Of a stretch of 64,000 bases of DNA, positions 33,801 to 42,357 are shown piece by piece. How positions within the stretch are numbered: position 1 is the stretch's first letter; every line of letters starts with the position of its first letter. This DNA comes from Cloacibacterium caeni. Its GTDB lineage: Bacteria > Bacteroidota > Bacteroidia > Flavobacteriales > Weeksellaceae. Under the pieces are notes generated by a model. It searched no databases and was not told the DNA's origin. It saw only the letters and a program-made list of their open reading frames with translations. The translations under genes were made by a program, and so were the position numbers. The DNA lies in the NCBI RefSeq assembly GCF_907163125.1, contig NZ_OU015319.1:1-64000 (forward strand), in the 5' to 3' direction.

Positions 33801-34154
33801 TTAACTATTCATTAATTTTGATAATAATATAAAAGTTGTTTTAATATTCTTTCCTAAGACTGTTAAATCTTCTTGTTCTAAATATTTCTCTTCTAAAATG
33901 ATTTCACAACAAGAATCAATTTCGATGATTGAGCCTCTTGCTATTTCATAAAACCTGTTTCTTTCTATTTTTGACTTTCTAGAGGAGCCTTCTGAAATAT
34001 TCAAAACAATAGAAGTTGATGCTCTTCTTATTTGATCAATTAAATTATATTTTTCTGCATCAGGCAAAAATCTTATGGTTTTGTAACATTGTTTTCTCAA
34101 TTCTTTTGCTGCCTTATATACATCTAAATTATAATGGTTTAAGTTTAAAAACAT
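33801..34154 (-). CDS. Four-helix bundle protein (23S rRNA intervening-sequence type)
   Basis: 117 residues fitting the S23/IVP four-helix bundle family: N-Y-N-L-D-V-Y-K-A-A-K-E-L, then D-Q-I-R-R-A-S-T-S-I-V-L-N-I-S-E-G-S-S-R, then N-R-F-Y-E-I-A-R-G-S-I-I-E-I-D. The role is unknown; some are encoded in 23S rRNA inserts, many stand alone. It sits between two permease genes of an ABC operon on the same strand, with no link to export. Its flanks are rich in ATTCAC-type repeats, suggesting that it was inserted there. Confidence 0.88.
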   Translation of the reverse strand: MFLNLNHYNLDVYKAAKELRKQCYKTIRFLPDAEKYNLIDQIRRASTSIVLNISEGSSRKSKIERNRFYEIARGSIIEIDSCCEIILEEKYLEQEDLTVLGKNIKTTFILLSKLMNS

Positions 34155-34244
34155 ATTTATGGTTAAGATTTTATAAAAATTTCAATTGGAAAAATTCACC
34201 ATTCATTTTCCGAAGGGAAAAATTCACAAATTAATTCACCTCCA

Positions 34245-35474
34245 TTACTCCGCTCTCAATGCTTCTATTGGTTTTATTTTACTCGCTCTGTATGCAGGAA
34301 CAAATCCAGCAAGCAATCCAGACATCACCAAACTGATGAAGGCTGCAGTAATCAATAGCCAACCAACACTTGGGTCTTTAATGAAGTATTCTTCTAAACT
34401 ATTGCCAATTAATTTCAAAGTCAAAACGCCTAAAGCAACGCCGATTAATCCAGAAATTACGGTAATCACGATACTTTCTTGAATAATCAAAGTGACAATG
34501 CTTCTCGGTTTAGCACCGATGGCTTTTCTTACCCCAATTTCTTGAGTTCTTTCTTTTACGATATACACCATGATATTGCTAATACCAATAATTCCTGCCA
34601 ATAAAGTTCCGAGACCAATGAACCCCACAATCATTGTAATGACAAATAAAAATTGGAAAGAATCTTTCAAACCTTCTGCTCGGTTTCTTACGACCACGGC
34701 ATTTTCATCATCTGGAGAAACTTTTTTTCTGGCTTTTAATTCTTTTTTCAGTTGGTCACTATAAGCAATCGCTTGTTCAGGATTTAGTTTTTCGTCATAG
34801 GCAATGTACACGGTACTCACCGTATCAGAACCTTTTTTCATTTGCTGAAGGGTAGAAATAGGGATGGAAATCATACGTTCGTCCCAGTCACCACCATCAT
34901 CAGAAAAAACACCTATCACTTTGAAAACACTACCGTTAATCTCGAGTTCTTTTCCTACAGGATCTCCATTTTTGATAAGGTCACGCTGTACCATTCTACC
35001 GATTACGGCTACATTTTGTTTTTCGTCAATATCTTTTGGAGAGATAAATCTTCCGTTGAGTAATTGTCGGTTCTCTATTTTTACTTCTTCATCATTAGCT
35101 CCGCTGATTTGGTAGAAACCACTTTCTTTCCCATATTTTACATTAAGATTGGTAGAATATCGTGGAGTAGAATACTGCACTTTTTCAGGATGTGCATCTA
35201 CAATAGCATTATAGTCACTATTATTGAGGGTGACTTGTCTGTCAGCTTGTAAGCCTTCATAAGCAATGGTGGTTTTTCCAGTAAAAATGGAAATAAGATT
35301 CTGTGCATCTCTGGTAAATCCTTCTTGGAAGGCATTTTGCAATCCTTTTCCAATACCAAAGAGAACAATAAAAATATATAAACCCAGCGCTACGGTAAAC
35401 CCAGAAAGCACCGTTCGCAATACATTACTGCGAATAGAACTGAAAATTTCTTGCCAACGGTCTATATCAAACAT
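34245..35474 (-). CDS. MacB-like ABC permease (FtsX domain), copy A
   Basis: 409 residues with the same plan as its paralogue: helix at about 18-45, periplasmic domain (about 50-275), FtsX helices near 280-310, 335-360 and 370-395. The motif V-K-E-R-T-Q-E-I-G-V-R-K-A-I-G-A-K-P is present, and the end reads S-K-I-K-P-I-E-A-L-R-A-E. The two permeases probably pair as a heterodimer with one ATPase; that is inference from the operon. Confidence 0.9.
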   Translation of the reverse strand: MFDIDRWQEIFSSIRSNVLRTVLSGFTVALGLYIFIVLFGIGKGLQNAFQEGFTRDAQNLISIFTGKTTIAYEGLQADRQVTLNNSDYNAIVDAHPEKVQYSTPRYSTNLNVKYGKESGFYQISGANDEEVKIENRQLLNGRFISPKDIDEKQNVAVIGRMVQRDLIKNGDPVGKELEINGSVFKVIGVFSDDGGDWDERMISIPISTLQQMKKGSDTVSTVYIAYDEKLNPEQAIAYSDQLKKELKARKKVSPDDENAVVVRNRAEGLKDSFQFLFVITMIVGFIGLGTLLAGIIGISNIMVYIVKERTQEIGVRKAIGAKPRSIVTLIIQESIVITVISGLIGVALGVLTLKLIGNSLEEYFIKDPSVGWLLITAAFISLVMSGLLAGFVPAYRASKIKPIEALRAE

Positions 35475-35650
35475 ATTATTTCTTTAATTTTTTGCTTTAC
35501 AAAGTCAATTTGCTTTGCAGTCAATTGTCAATTTTTTAAAAAATTTACCATTCATTTTTCAACTTTGTTGAAAAAATTCACCATTCACTTACTGTATTTT
35601 TTCCTCCTCATAACCTCATAACCTCATAACTTCATCACCTTATCACCACC

Positions 35651-36340
35651 TTATAAAACCACCTGCTGTATATACTCATCCGTTTCAATGACTCCATCTC
35701 TCAAATGTACATTTCTCTTGGTTTGAGCTGCTACATCAGGTTCGTGGGTAACTACAATGATGGTTTTTCCTTCGTTATTAATATCTTGAAGCAGTTTCAT
35801 AATATCATGAGTGGTCTGAGAATCAAGTGCTCCTGTTGGTTCATCCGCCAAAATCACTTTAGGATTGGTAATTAAAGCTCTTGCAATCGCTACACGCTGT
35901 TTTTGTCCACCCGAAAGTTCATTAGGCAAGTGATTCGCCCATTGTGCTAAACCTACTTTCTCTAAATATTCCATCGCGCGTTGGTTTCGCTCTTTTCTAG
36001 GAACATCTTGATAATAGAGTGGAAGCGCCACATTTTCTAAAGCTGTTTTATACCCAATTAAATTGAATGATTGGAAAACAAATCCCAAAAATTTACTTCT
36101 GTATTCTGCCGCTTTGGTTTCGGTGAGGTGTTCTATAGGAATGCCATCTAATTCATAGATTCCGCTGTCTTTTTCATCTAAAATACCAATGATATTCAGT
36201 AAAGTAGACTTTCCAGAACCAGAACTTCCCATAATCGAAACGAACTCTCCTTCGCCGATTTCTAGGTTAATTCCTTTCAATACGTGCAACTTATTATGAC
36301 CGATATCGTAAGACTTATGTAAATCCTTGATGACTAGCAT
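35651..36340 (-). CDS. ABC transporter ATPase (LolD/MacB type)
   Basis: 229 residues. Walker [10 protein letters not shown] (38-46), Q-loop F-V-F-Q-S-F-N-L, signature [15 protein letters not shown] near 140-154, Walker [13 protein letters not shown], and H-loop VVTHEPD. First gene of the operon ATPase, permease, four-helix protein, permease, adaptor. MacAB-type systems export peptides, siderophores or lipoprotein-like cargo; the cargo here is not known. The gap to the next gene (176 bases) holds AACCTCAT octamer repeats. Confidence 0.92.
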   Translation of the reverse strand: MLVIKDLHKSYDIGHNKLHVLKGINLEIGEGEFVSIMGSSGSGKSTLLNIIGILDEKDSGIYELDGIPIEHLTETKAAEYRSKFLGFVFQSFNLIGYKTALENVALPLYYQDVPRKERNQRAMEYLEKVGLAQWANHLPNELSGGQKQRVAIARALITNPKVILADEPTGALDSQTTHDIMKLLQDINNEGKTIIVVTHEPDVAAQTKRNVHLRDGVIETDEYIQQVVL

Positions 36341-36598
36341 GGGCTTTTTTGGAATAAGTAGTAAATTTTAGAAACTTGTTACAAGAAAAAAAGAGCAAAA
36401 ATTTTAAAATCTTTTGTTTAATTGTAAAATACTTTAAATAATGAAATTCTGTGTAATTGTTTAATTAAAAATACCTCGTAAAAGCCCTATTTAAGTGCCA
36501 AGTGCACGCAAAGGCTTTATTCATCAAACCTCTATGTAATTGTGGAAAACTTTTGCCCCTAAAAACCAAAAATTTAACATGAATGAGGCGTTTTCATT

Positions 36599-36628
36599 TT
36601 TGATTTATAACTTCAATTTCTATTTTTG
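36599..36628 (+). promoter_or_regulatory. Promoter of nrdB; rest of the 332-base gap unassigned
   Basis: TTTG (36599-36602), 18 bases, TATTTTTG (36621-36628), with a 37-base leader. No clear NrdR box was found. The remainder of 36341-36598 shows nothing firm beyond an AT-rich divergent spacer. Confidence 0.65.
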
Positions 36629-36672
36629 TAAACAAACTTAATCAGATAATTAATAAAAAAACGCAGCAAGCT

Positions 36673-37647
36673 ATGGGAATTTTTGACAAACGTATCAGTT
36701 ATAAACCTTTTGAATATCCAGAAGTACTACAATTTGTTGATGCTATTAATAAATCTTTTTGGGTACACTCAGAAATAGATTTTACTGCGGATGTACAAGA
36801 TTTCCATTCTAATCTTCAGCCGTACGAACAAAACGCGGTAAAACATGCGCTTTTAGCGATTGCTCAAATTGAAGTTTCTGTAAAAACTTTCTGGGGAAAT
36901 CTGTACAACCACATGCCAAAACCAGAGCTCAATGGTTTGGGTGCTACTTTTGCAGAATGCGAATTCCGTCACAGTGAGGCTTATTCTAGATTGCTAGAAG
37001 TATTAGGATATAATGATGAATTCAATAATGTGATTGAAATTCCTGCCATCAGAGAGAGAATAGACTATTTGAACACCGTTTTAGCCAATGCGAAATCTAC
37101 CAATCATAAAGAGTACGTTTCTTCATTGTTATTATTCTCTATTTTAATAGAAAACGTTTCTCTATTCAGTCAATTTGCCACGATTTTATCTTTTACAAGA
37201 TTCAAAGGGTACATGAAAAATGTATCAAACATCATCGCTTGGACTTCTGTAGATGAACAAATTCACGCCAATGCTGGAATCTATTTAATCAATAAAATCC
37301 GTGAAGAACAACCAGAATTATTGACCGATGCAGACATCGAAGATATCTATGGTTTAGTAGACCGTTCTGTAGAACTAGAAGCTAAAATTCTAGACTGGAT
37401 TTTCGAAGCGGGAGAGATAGACATGTTCTCAAAAGAAGACTTGCTCAACTTTATGAAATATAGAGTAGATGATTCTTTGAAAAAAATTGGCATGAAAACC
37501 CGTTACAACGTAACCCCTGAACAATACAGACCAATGACGTGGTTCGAGGAAGAAGTTTTCGCCAATTCTTTAGATGACTTCTTTGCTAAAAGACCAGTAG
37601 ATTATACCAAGCACGATAAAAGTATCACTGCGAACGATTTATTCTAA
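36673..37647 (+). CDS. nrdB: Class I ribonucleotide reductase, radical subunit
   Basis: 324 residues. Diiron/tyrosyl radical subunit that activates NrdA to make deoxynucleotides. The metal ligands and radical Tyr appear as E67, E97, H100 and Y104 in ATFAECEFRHSEAYSRL, then E and H in V-D-E-Q-I-H-A. The tyrosine is present, so this is a tyrosyl-radical type. No N-terminal ATP-cone is present. It lies 356 bases before nrdA, with order nrdB-nrdA. Confidence 0.93.
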   Translation: MGIFDKRISYKPFEYPEVLQFVDAINKSFWVHSEIDFTADVQDFHSNLQPYEQNAVKHALLAIAQIEVSVKTFWGNLYNHMPKPELNGLGATFAECEFRHSEAYSRLLEVLGYNDEFNNVIEIPAIRERIDYLNTVLANAKSTNHKEYVSSLLLFSILIENVSLFSQFATILSFTRFKGYMKNVSNIIAWTSVDEQIHANAGIYLINKIREEQPELLTDADIEDIYGLVDRSVELEAKILDWIFEAGEIDMFSKEDLLNFMKYRVDDSLKKIGMKTRYNVTPEQYRPMTWFEEEVFANSLDDFFAKRPVDYTKHDKSITANDLF

Positions 37648-37740
37648 TTGTTTGCGGAGAGTTGGATGCTGGAAGATGGAAGTCTTGAGCGCGAGCGAAG
37701 CGAGCGTCAATTGTTTTCAAAGTTGAGAAAGCGAAATTCG

Positions 37741-37855
37741 TCAATAGGAACGGGCTTTTTTATGCTGAGCTAAGCCGAAGTAAGCCCTTTTTAAATTGAA
37801 AAAATTCAATAGAATTTTACCCAATCAAAAATTCAAATGGCTTAGCCACGAAGTT
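37741..37855 (+). repeat. Dispersed palindromic repeat, copy 3 (degenerate, between nrdB and nrdA)
   Basis: CGGGCTTTTTTATGCTGAGC then TAAGCCC and CAAATGGCTTAGCCACGAAG; clearly related to copies 1, 2 and 4 but altered. The preceding part of the gap (37650-37740) has GCGAGCGAAGCGAGCG, a short palindrome. The rest of 37856-38003 is empty. Confidence 0.55.
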
Positions 37856-38003
37856 GCAACATGCAACAGCATCGGGTAAAGTCCGATGAAATAAATAAAA
37901 GTTTTTAAAATATAAAAATCGCAGAATTTTCTGCTATAAATAATAATCTTGAATTTTAAATGGAAAATTTAGAATTCTTTTTTTGTGAAAAAATTTAAAC
38001 GAT

Positions 38004-39659
38004 ATGGAAGAAAAATTAGATATTTGGTGGCTTAATGAAGAGTCGGAACAGATGCTGAACAGAGGGTATCTTCTAAAAGGAGAAACCGTAGAAGGAGCTA
38101 TTGACAGAATTACTACAGCGGCAGCAAAACGCTTGTACAAACCAGAACTCATTCCTGCGTTTAAGGAAATGATTACCAAAGGTTGGATTTCTTTTTCGTC
38201 TCCAGTTTGGGCAAACATGGGAACTCAACGTGGTTTGCCTATTTCTTGTTTCAATGTTCACGTTCCAGACCATATCGAAGGCATTACCCATAAATTAGGA
38301 GAAGTGATTATGCAGACCAAAATCGGAGGAGGAACTTCTGGTTATTTTGGCGAATTGCGTCACAGAGGAACTGCAGTTACTGATAATGGTAAATCTTCAG
38401 GAGCCGTTTCTTTCATGAAATTGTTTGATACTGCGATGGATGTAGTTTCTCAAGGAGGCGTAAGAAGAGGAGCTTTTGCAGCATACCTAGACATTGACCA
38501 CGGAGATATTGAAGAATTCTTAAACATCAAAGAAATTGGTAGCCCCATTCAGAACTTGTTTATGGGAGTTTGCGTTCCAGATTATTGGATGCAAGATATG
38601 ATTGATGGAGACATGGACAAACGTAAAATTTGGGCAAAAGTATTGGAGTCTCGTCAGAAAAAAGGACTTCCATATATTTTCTTTACCGATAATGTAAACC
38701 GTAATAAACCTCAGGTATACAAAGATTCTGGAGCGGTAATCAATGCAAGTAACTTGTGTTCAGAAATCATGTTGCCTTCTACAGCAGACGAAAGTTTTAT
38801 CTGTTGTCTTTCTTCCATGAATTTAGAATTGTATGACGAATGGAAAGATACCAACGCAGTGAAATTAGCCATCTATTTCTTGGATGCGGTATTGTCAGAA
38901 TTTATAGAAAAAACCGAAGGAAACTATTACCTTTCTTCAGCTCGTAAATTTGCTTTGAGACATAGAGCATTAGGATTGGGCGTTTTAGGATACCACTCTT
39001 ACTTGCAAAAAAATATGATTCCTTTTGAAAGCATGGAAGCGAAAATGTTCAATGCCAAAGCGTTCAAACAAATTCAAGAGCAATCGATTCAAGCATCAAA
39101 AGAATTGGCGAATATTTATGGCGAACCAGAAATGTTGAAAGGCTACGGAATGCGCAATACTACTACGATGGCTATTGCGCCTACCACTTCTTCATCAGCA
39201 ATTTTAGGGCAAACTTCTCCGGGAATTGAACCTTTTGCATCGAATTACTACAAAGCAGGTTTGGCAAAAGGAAATTTCATGAGAAAGAACAAATATTTAG
39301 CAAAACTTCTTGAAGAAAAAGGCTTAGACAATGAAGATGTTTGGAGAGAAATCATGTTGAATCACGGTTCTGTACAACACATGACACAGTTAACACAGAC
39401 CGAAAAAGACGTGTTCAAAACCTTCAAAGAAATTTCCCCAATGGAAATTATCACACAAGCGGGACAACGCCAACAGTACATCGATCAAGCGCAATCATTG
39501 AACCTGAATATCCCAGCTTCATTGGCGATTAAAGATGTCAACAATCTAATGATTGAAGCATGGAAACTAGGGGTAAAAACCTTATACTACCAACGTTCAC
39601 AATCTGTTTCTAAAGAACTCATGGTAAATTTTGTTACGTGTAGCTCTTGTGAAGCATAA
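38004..39659 (+). CDS. nrdA: Class I ribonucleotide reductase, catalytic subunit (short form)
   Basis: 551 residues. The catalytic barrel begins almost at the N-terminus (I-S-F-S-S-P-V-W-A-N-M-G with S-C-F); the substrate and radical cysteines are in N-A-S-N-L-C-S-E, and the tail C-S-S-C-E-A is the disulfide relay. There is no ATP-cone at the N-terminus, so the protein is about 200 residues shorter than E. coli NrdA. With no cone in NrdB either, activity control by dATP through a cone appears to be missing. Confidence 0.93.
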   Translation: MEEKLDIWWLNEESEQMLNRGYLLKGETVEGAIDRITTAAAKRLYKPELIPAFKEMITKGWISFSSPVWANMGTQRGLPISCFNVHVPDHIEGITHKLGEVIMQTKIGGGTSGYFGELRHRGTAVTDNGKSSGAVSFMKLFDTAMDVVSQGGVRRGAFAAYLDIDHGDIEEFLNIKEIGSPIQNLFMGVCVPDYWMQDMIDGDMDKRKIWAKVLESRQKKGLPYIFFTDNVNRNKPQVYKDSGAVINASNLCSEIMLPSTADESFICCLSSMNLELYDEWKDTNAVKLAIYFLDAVLSEFIEKTEGNYYLSSARKFALRHRALGLGVLGYHSYLQKNMIPFESMEAKMFNAKAFKQIQEQSIQASKELANIYGEPEMLKGYGMRNTTTMAIAPTTSSSAILGQTSPGIEPFASNYYKAGLAKGNFMRKNKYLAKLLEEKGLDNEDVWREIMLNHGSVQHMTQLTQTEKDVFKTFKEISPMEIITQAGQRQQYIDQAQSLNLNIPASLAIKDVNNLMIEAWKLGVKTLYYQRSQSVSKELMVNFVTCSSCEA

Positions 39660-39690
39660 TTCAATTGAAGATTTTTGATTTTCAATATAC

Positions 39691-39719
39691 AAACCGCAGA
39701 AATTTCTGCGGTTTTTTTT
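39691..39719 (+). terminator. Terminator after nrdA
   Basis: AAACCGCAGAAATTTCTGCG then GTTTTTTTT: perfect 12-bp half-palindrome with a T8 run. Confidence 0.88.
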
Positions 39720-39782
39720 CATCAGAAAATTGAAACTTATATATCAGTCTAATTATAAGATTTATGTAAAAAATATTTGTCT

Positions 39783-39806
39783 AAATGTAAAATGTTTTTT
39801 ACATTT
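39783..39806 (+). promoter_or_regulatory. Operator-like palindrome before a membrane protein/XRE pair
   Basis: AAATGTAAAA / TTTTACATTT, perfect 10-base arms with a 4-base spacer, 22 bases before the ATG of the operon. A half site ATGTAAAA lies just upstream (about 39764). Probable binding site for the XRE protein encoded in the same operon; that is inference. Confidence 0.55.
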
Positions 39807-39827
39807 GGAAGTGTAAAAAAATATAAT

Positions 39828-40280
39828 ATGAAAAATTTAAAACTTTTACCAAACAGATGTAAAAAAGTAGGTTGGCTGATTTTTATTCCTTCATTAATAT
39901 GGGGATTAATAATGATTATTTTTGAAATCAATTTTGAAGATTTTAAAATTCATTTACCAGTTTTTTTTAATTCTGGATTGTTTTCGGAAAGCGGTTTCTT
40001 TCAAATTACTAAAGTTGATTGGGTGACTAATCTTACGGGTTTATTAATTATTATTGGTGGACTACTTGTAGGTTTTTCCAATGAAAAGAATGAAGATGAA
40101 TATATAAATTTTCTTCGTTTAAAATCCGTGTTTTGGAGTCTAATGATAAGCTATTTAATTGTCTTAATTCTATTTTTAACTATTTATGGAATGGCTTTTT
40201 TTAATGTGATGATTTTATCAATTTATTTACCATTGGTTCTTTATGTGTTTAAGTTCAATTATTTACTTTCGAGAAAATGA
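39828..40280 (+). CDS. Membrane protein co-encoded with an XRE regulator
   Basis: 150 residues from ATG 39828 (MKNLKLLPNR). Hydrophobic helices at about 12-33, 58-78, 98-120 and 125-145. Not recognised beyond resembling small membrane proteins that accompany YgzD-type regulators. It overlaps the regulator gene by 4 bases (ATGA), so the two are translationally coupled. The gene is more AT-rich than its neighbours. Confidence 0.65.
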   Translation: MKNLKLLPNRCKKVGWLIFIPSLIWGLIMIIFEINFEDFKIHLPVFFNSGLFSESGFFQITKVDWVTNLTGLLIIIGGLLVGFSNEKNEDEYINFLRLKSVFWSLMISYLIVLILFLTIYGMAFFNVMILSIYLPLVLYVFKFNYLLSRK

Positions 40281-40477
40281 AAAATAACATAAAAGTTCAA
40301 AGAGCAATTTTAAATATAACGCAAGAAGAATTAGCAAAAAGAATTGGGGTTTCTAGACAAACTGTTAACGCTTTAGAAGCAGGAAAGTATGTTCCATCTA
40401 CTGTTTTAGCTTTGAAAATTTCAAAATATTTTAAAATGAATGTTGAAGAAATTTTCCAACTTGAAGATAATGATTGA
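40277..40477 (+). CDS. XRE-family helix-turn-helix regulator (YgzD type)
   Basis: 66 residues, a bare HTH_3 domain: R-A-I-L-N-I-T-Q-E-E-L-A-K-R-I-G-V-S-R-Q-T-V-N-A-L-E-A-G-K-Y-V-P-S, then V-E-E-I-F-Q. Such short proteins usually autoregulate the membrane-protein gene they are joined to; the perfect palindrome at 39783-39806 would be the target. Confidence 0.9.
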   Translation: MKNNIKVQRAILNITQEELAKRIGVSRQTVNALEAGKYVPSTVLALKISKYFKMNVEEIFQLEDND

Positions 40478-40487
40478 AATTTTTTAT

Positions 40488-40570
40488 TCAATAGAGTCGC
40501 AAGTTCTGAGCGGAGACGAAGAAATCCCGACTTTTTAATTAACAACGCATTTGCTTTAGCCAAAACTTAA
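40488..40570 (+). repeat. Dispersed palindromic repeat, copy 4
   Basis: TCAATAGAGTCG...CCGACTTTTTAATT then TTTGCTTTAGCCAAAACTT. The first hairpin has a long altered loop (40501-40524), but the outer arms and the second element match copies 1 and 2. Confidence 0.65.
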
Positions 40571-40893
40571 AATATTAGGAATAATCATAAGCTTCTTTTA
40601 TATTCCTTTGGAATAACAAACACTATACTTTATTTTATCAAAAAAAATCTGTGCAATCTGCGCAATCAGCGAGAGATTTTTAATTTTATCAAAATCATAA
40701 ATTCTTTTAGATTTCTACGGAACGATAAACATAAAATCCAATCTTTGTGTTCTCTGTGAAAAAACTCTGTGCTCTCTGTGTTAAAAATCTGCGAAATCTG
40801 CGGGAAATATAAATTCACTTTCTTTTTAAAATCTACAAGAAATTTTTACCTTTGAAACCAATCCCTTTTTCCTAATCCCTTAAAACTAAAAAA
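40571..40893. repeat. Noncoding gap with TCTGCG-type repeats
   Basis: Degenerate 8-10 base units (AATCTGCGCAATCAGCGAG at 40655, CTCTGTGCTCTCTGTG at 40766, AAATCTGCGAAATCTGCGGG at 40785) like those at 6441. A -7 box TACCTTTG (40847-40854) precedes the DUF72 gene. Nothing else is seen. Confidence 0.55.
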
Positions 40894-41775
40894 ATGAAAT
40901 TCGGACAAGTAGCAGACCCATCACAAATAGACTTCACCCTTCCGAAAGATCATCCTAAAACCCAAGAAATTTTAGAAAAATCTAAAGGAAACGATTTCAA
41001 TATCTACATCGGTTGCGCCAAATGGAACAAAACCGACCTGAAAGGATTTTACCCAAAAGGAACCAAAGACGAGTTGAAATACTACGCTACCCAATTCAAT
41101 TCTATTGAGTTGAACGCTACATTTTACTCTTTGCCAAGTCCAGAACAAGTGCTCACATGGAAAGAAAAAACACCGCCCAATTTTAAGTTTTTTCCAAAAA
41201 TCACCAATACCGTTTCTCATTTCAGAAGACTGATTAATGTGACTGATGTGGTTACGGATTACGCGACTTCAGTTTTGAATTTCGGGGACCAGTTGGGAAT
41301 GGTGTTCTTACAGTTGCATGATAATTTCAAACCAAAGGATTTTGATAGGGTAGAAAAATTTGTAAAAGAGTGGCCAAAAGAAGTTCCATTGGCGATAGAA
41401 GTACGCAGTGCAGAATGGTTTGAAGAAGAAAACTTTGAGAAATTCTCCCAATTATTAGAAGAAAATAACATCGCGAATATCATCGTAGATACTGCAGGTA
41501 GAAGAGACATGTTGCACATGAGACTAACATCAGATACTGCTTTTGTAAGATATGTAGGCGCTAATGCAGACAGCGATTACGCGAGATTAGATGATTGGTT
41601 AGAACGCATTGAACTTTGGAAAGAAGAAGGCTTGAAAAACTTGTATTTCTTTGTACATCAAAATGTAGAATTGGCTTCACCGTTGTTATCGGCGTATTTT
41701 ATTGAGAAAATTAACGAAGCATTCGGAACAGAAATTCATGTTCCTGTAATGGCTCAACCCAAAACTTTGTTTTAA
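40894..41775 (+). CDS. DUF72 domain protein
   Basis: 293 residues with the DUF72 (YecE-like) TIM-barrel pattern: Y-I-G-C-A-K-W-N early, Y-A-T-Q-F-N-S-I-E-L-N-A-T-F-Y-S-L-P, W-K-E-K-T-P-P-N-F-K-F-F-P-K, then L-A-I-E-V-R and Y-F-F-V-H-Q-N. The biochemical role of the family is unknown. It has its own promoter-like box and no operon partner. Confidence 0.9.
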   Translation: MKFGQVADPSQIDFTLPKDHPKTQEILEKSKGNDFNIYIGCAKWNKTDLKGFYPKGTKDELKYYATQFNSIELNATFYSLPSPEQVLTWKEKTPPNFKFFPKITNTVSHFRRLINVTDVVTDYATSVLNFGDQLGMVFLQLHDNFKPKDFDRVEKFVKEWPKEVPLAIEVRSAEWFEEENFEKFSQLLEENNIANIIVDTAGRRDMLHMRLTSDTAFVRYVGANADSDYARLDDWLERIELWKEEGLKNLYFFVHQNVELASPLLSAYFIEKINEAFGTEIHVPVMAQPKTLF

Positions 41776-41956
41776 TAAAGAATCATGGAAGAGATTTTGA
41801 GGTAAATCAGAAAGCATTATGGTAAAGAATCTGAAATTTAAGTAAAGCATAAGCTTTTTGCGAATTTATTCGCTTCTTTGCTCTCTTAAAAACAGATTGA
41901 AAGGAAAAAAAATCTTTGCGTTTTAAAAACAATGGAATACATCAATCTTTCAATAA

Positions 41957-41989
41957 AAAAAGCAATCTCCATGAAAGATTGCTTTTTTA
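41957..41989. terminator. Bidirectional terminator
   Basis: AAAAAAGCAATCT / AGATTGCTTTTTT with a short loop. It faces the end of the minus-strand gene that stops at 41993. Confidence 0.82.
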
Positions 41990-41992
41990 TTT

Positions 41993-42286
41993 TTACGATA
42001 AGAACTTAATTTCCTTATCCTTAAAATTATTTTTCTCCACCAGTTTATTCATGGTTTTCATCATTTTATGACGAAGTTTTGCCATTTTTCTGATGTTTTT
42101 GTCTTCGCTGTAATCAAAGATGTTGTCTTTAAAAGTGAAGGTATCCCCATCTTTAAACTCAATATTGTTTTTCTTCAGTTCTCCTAGAAGCATTAAGTTG
42201 GTCATGCTTTCCAACAAAAGATGTTCAGATTTCCCTAAAGATTTCAGAGATTTCAGCAACTGTTTTTTATATTTTTTCTTTCCCAT
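41993..42286 (-). CDS. Small basic hypothetical protein
   Basis: 97 residues from ATG 42286 (MGKKKYKKQLLKSLKSLGKS). Lys-rich at both ends, mostly helical, with no recognised domain and no signal or membrane segment. It is followed by a strong terminator and divergent from glyA with 71 bases between starts. A real gene is likely because of normal length of frame, the clean start and its own terminator. Confidence 0.55.
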   Translation of the reverse strand: MGKKKYKKQLLKSLKSLGKSEHLLLESMTNLMLLGELKKNNIEFKDGDTFTFKDNIFDYSEDKNIRKMAKLRHKMMKTMNKLVEKNNFKDKEIKFLS

Positions 42287-42329
42287 AATTATTAATGTAA
42301 AGTTATCTGCAAATATCTGCATAATTTCT

Positions 42330-42337
42330 TATTTTTG
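42330..42337 (+). promoter_or_regulatory. -7 box of glyA
   Basis: TATTTTTG, 20 bases before the glyA ATG. Confidence 0.6.
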
Positions 42338-42357
42338 AGCAAAATAAAAAATCTAAT

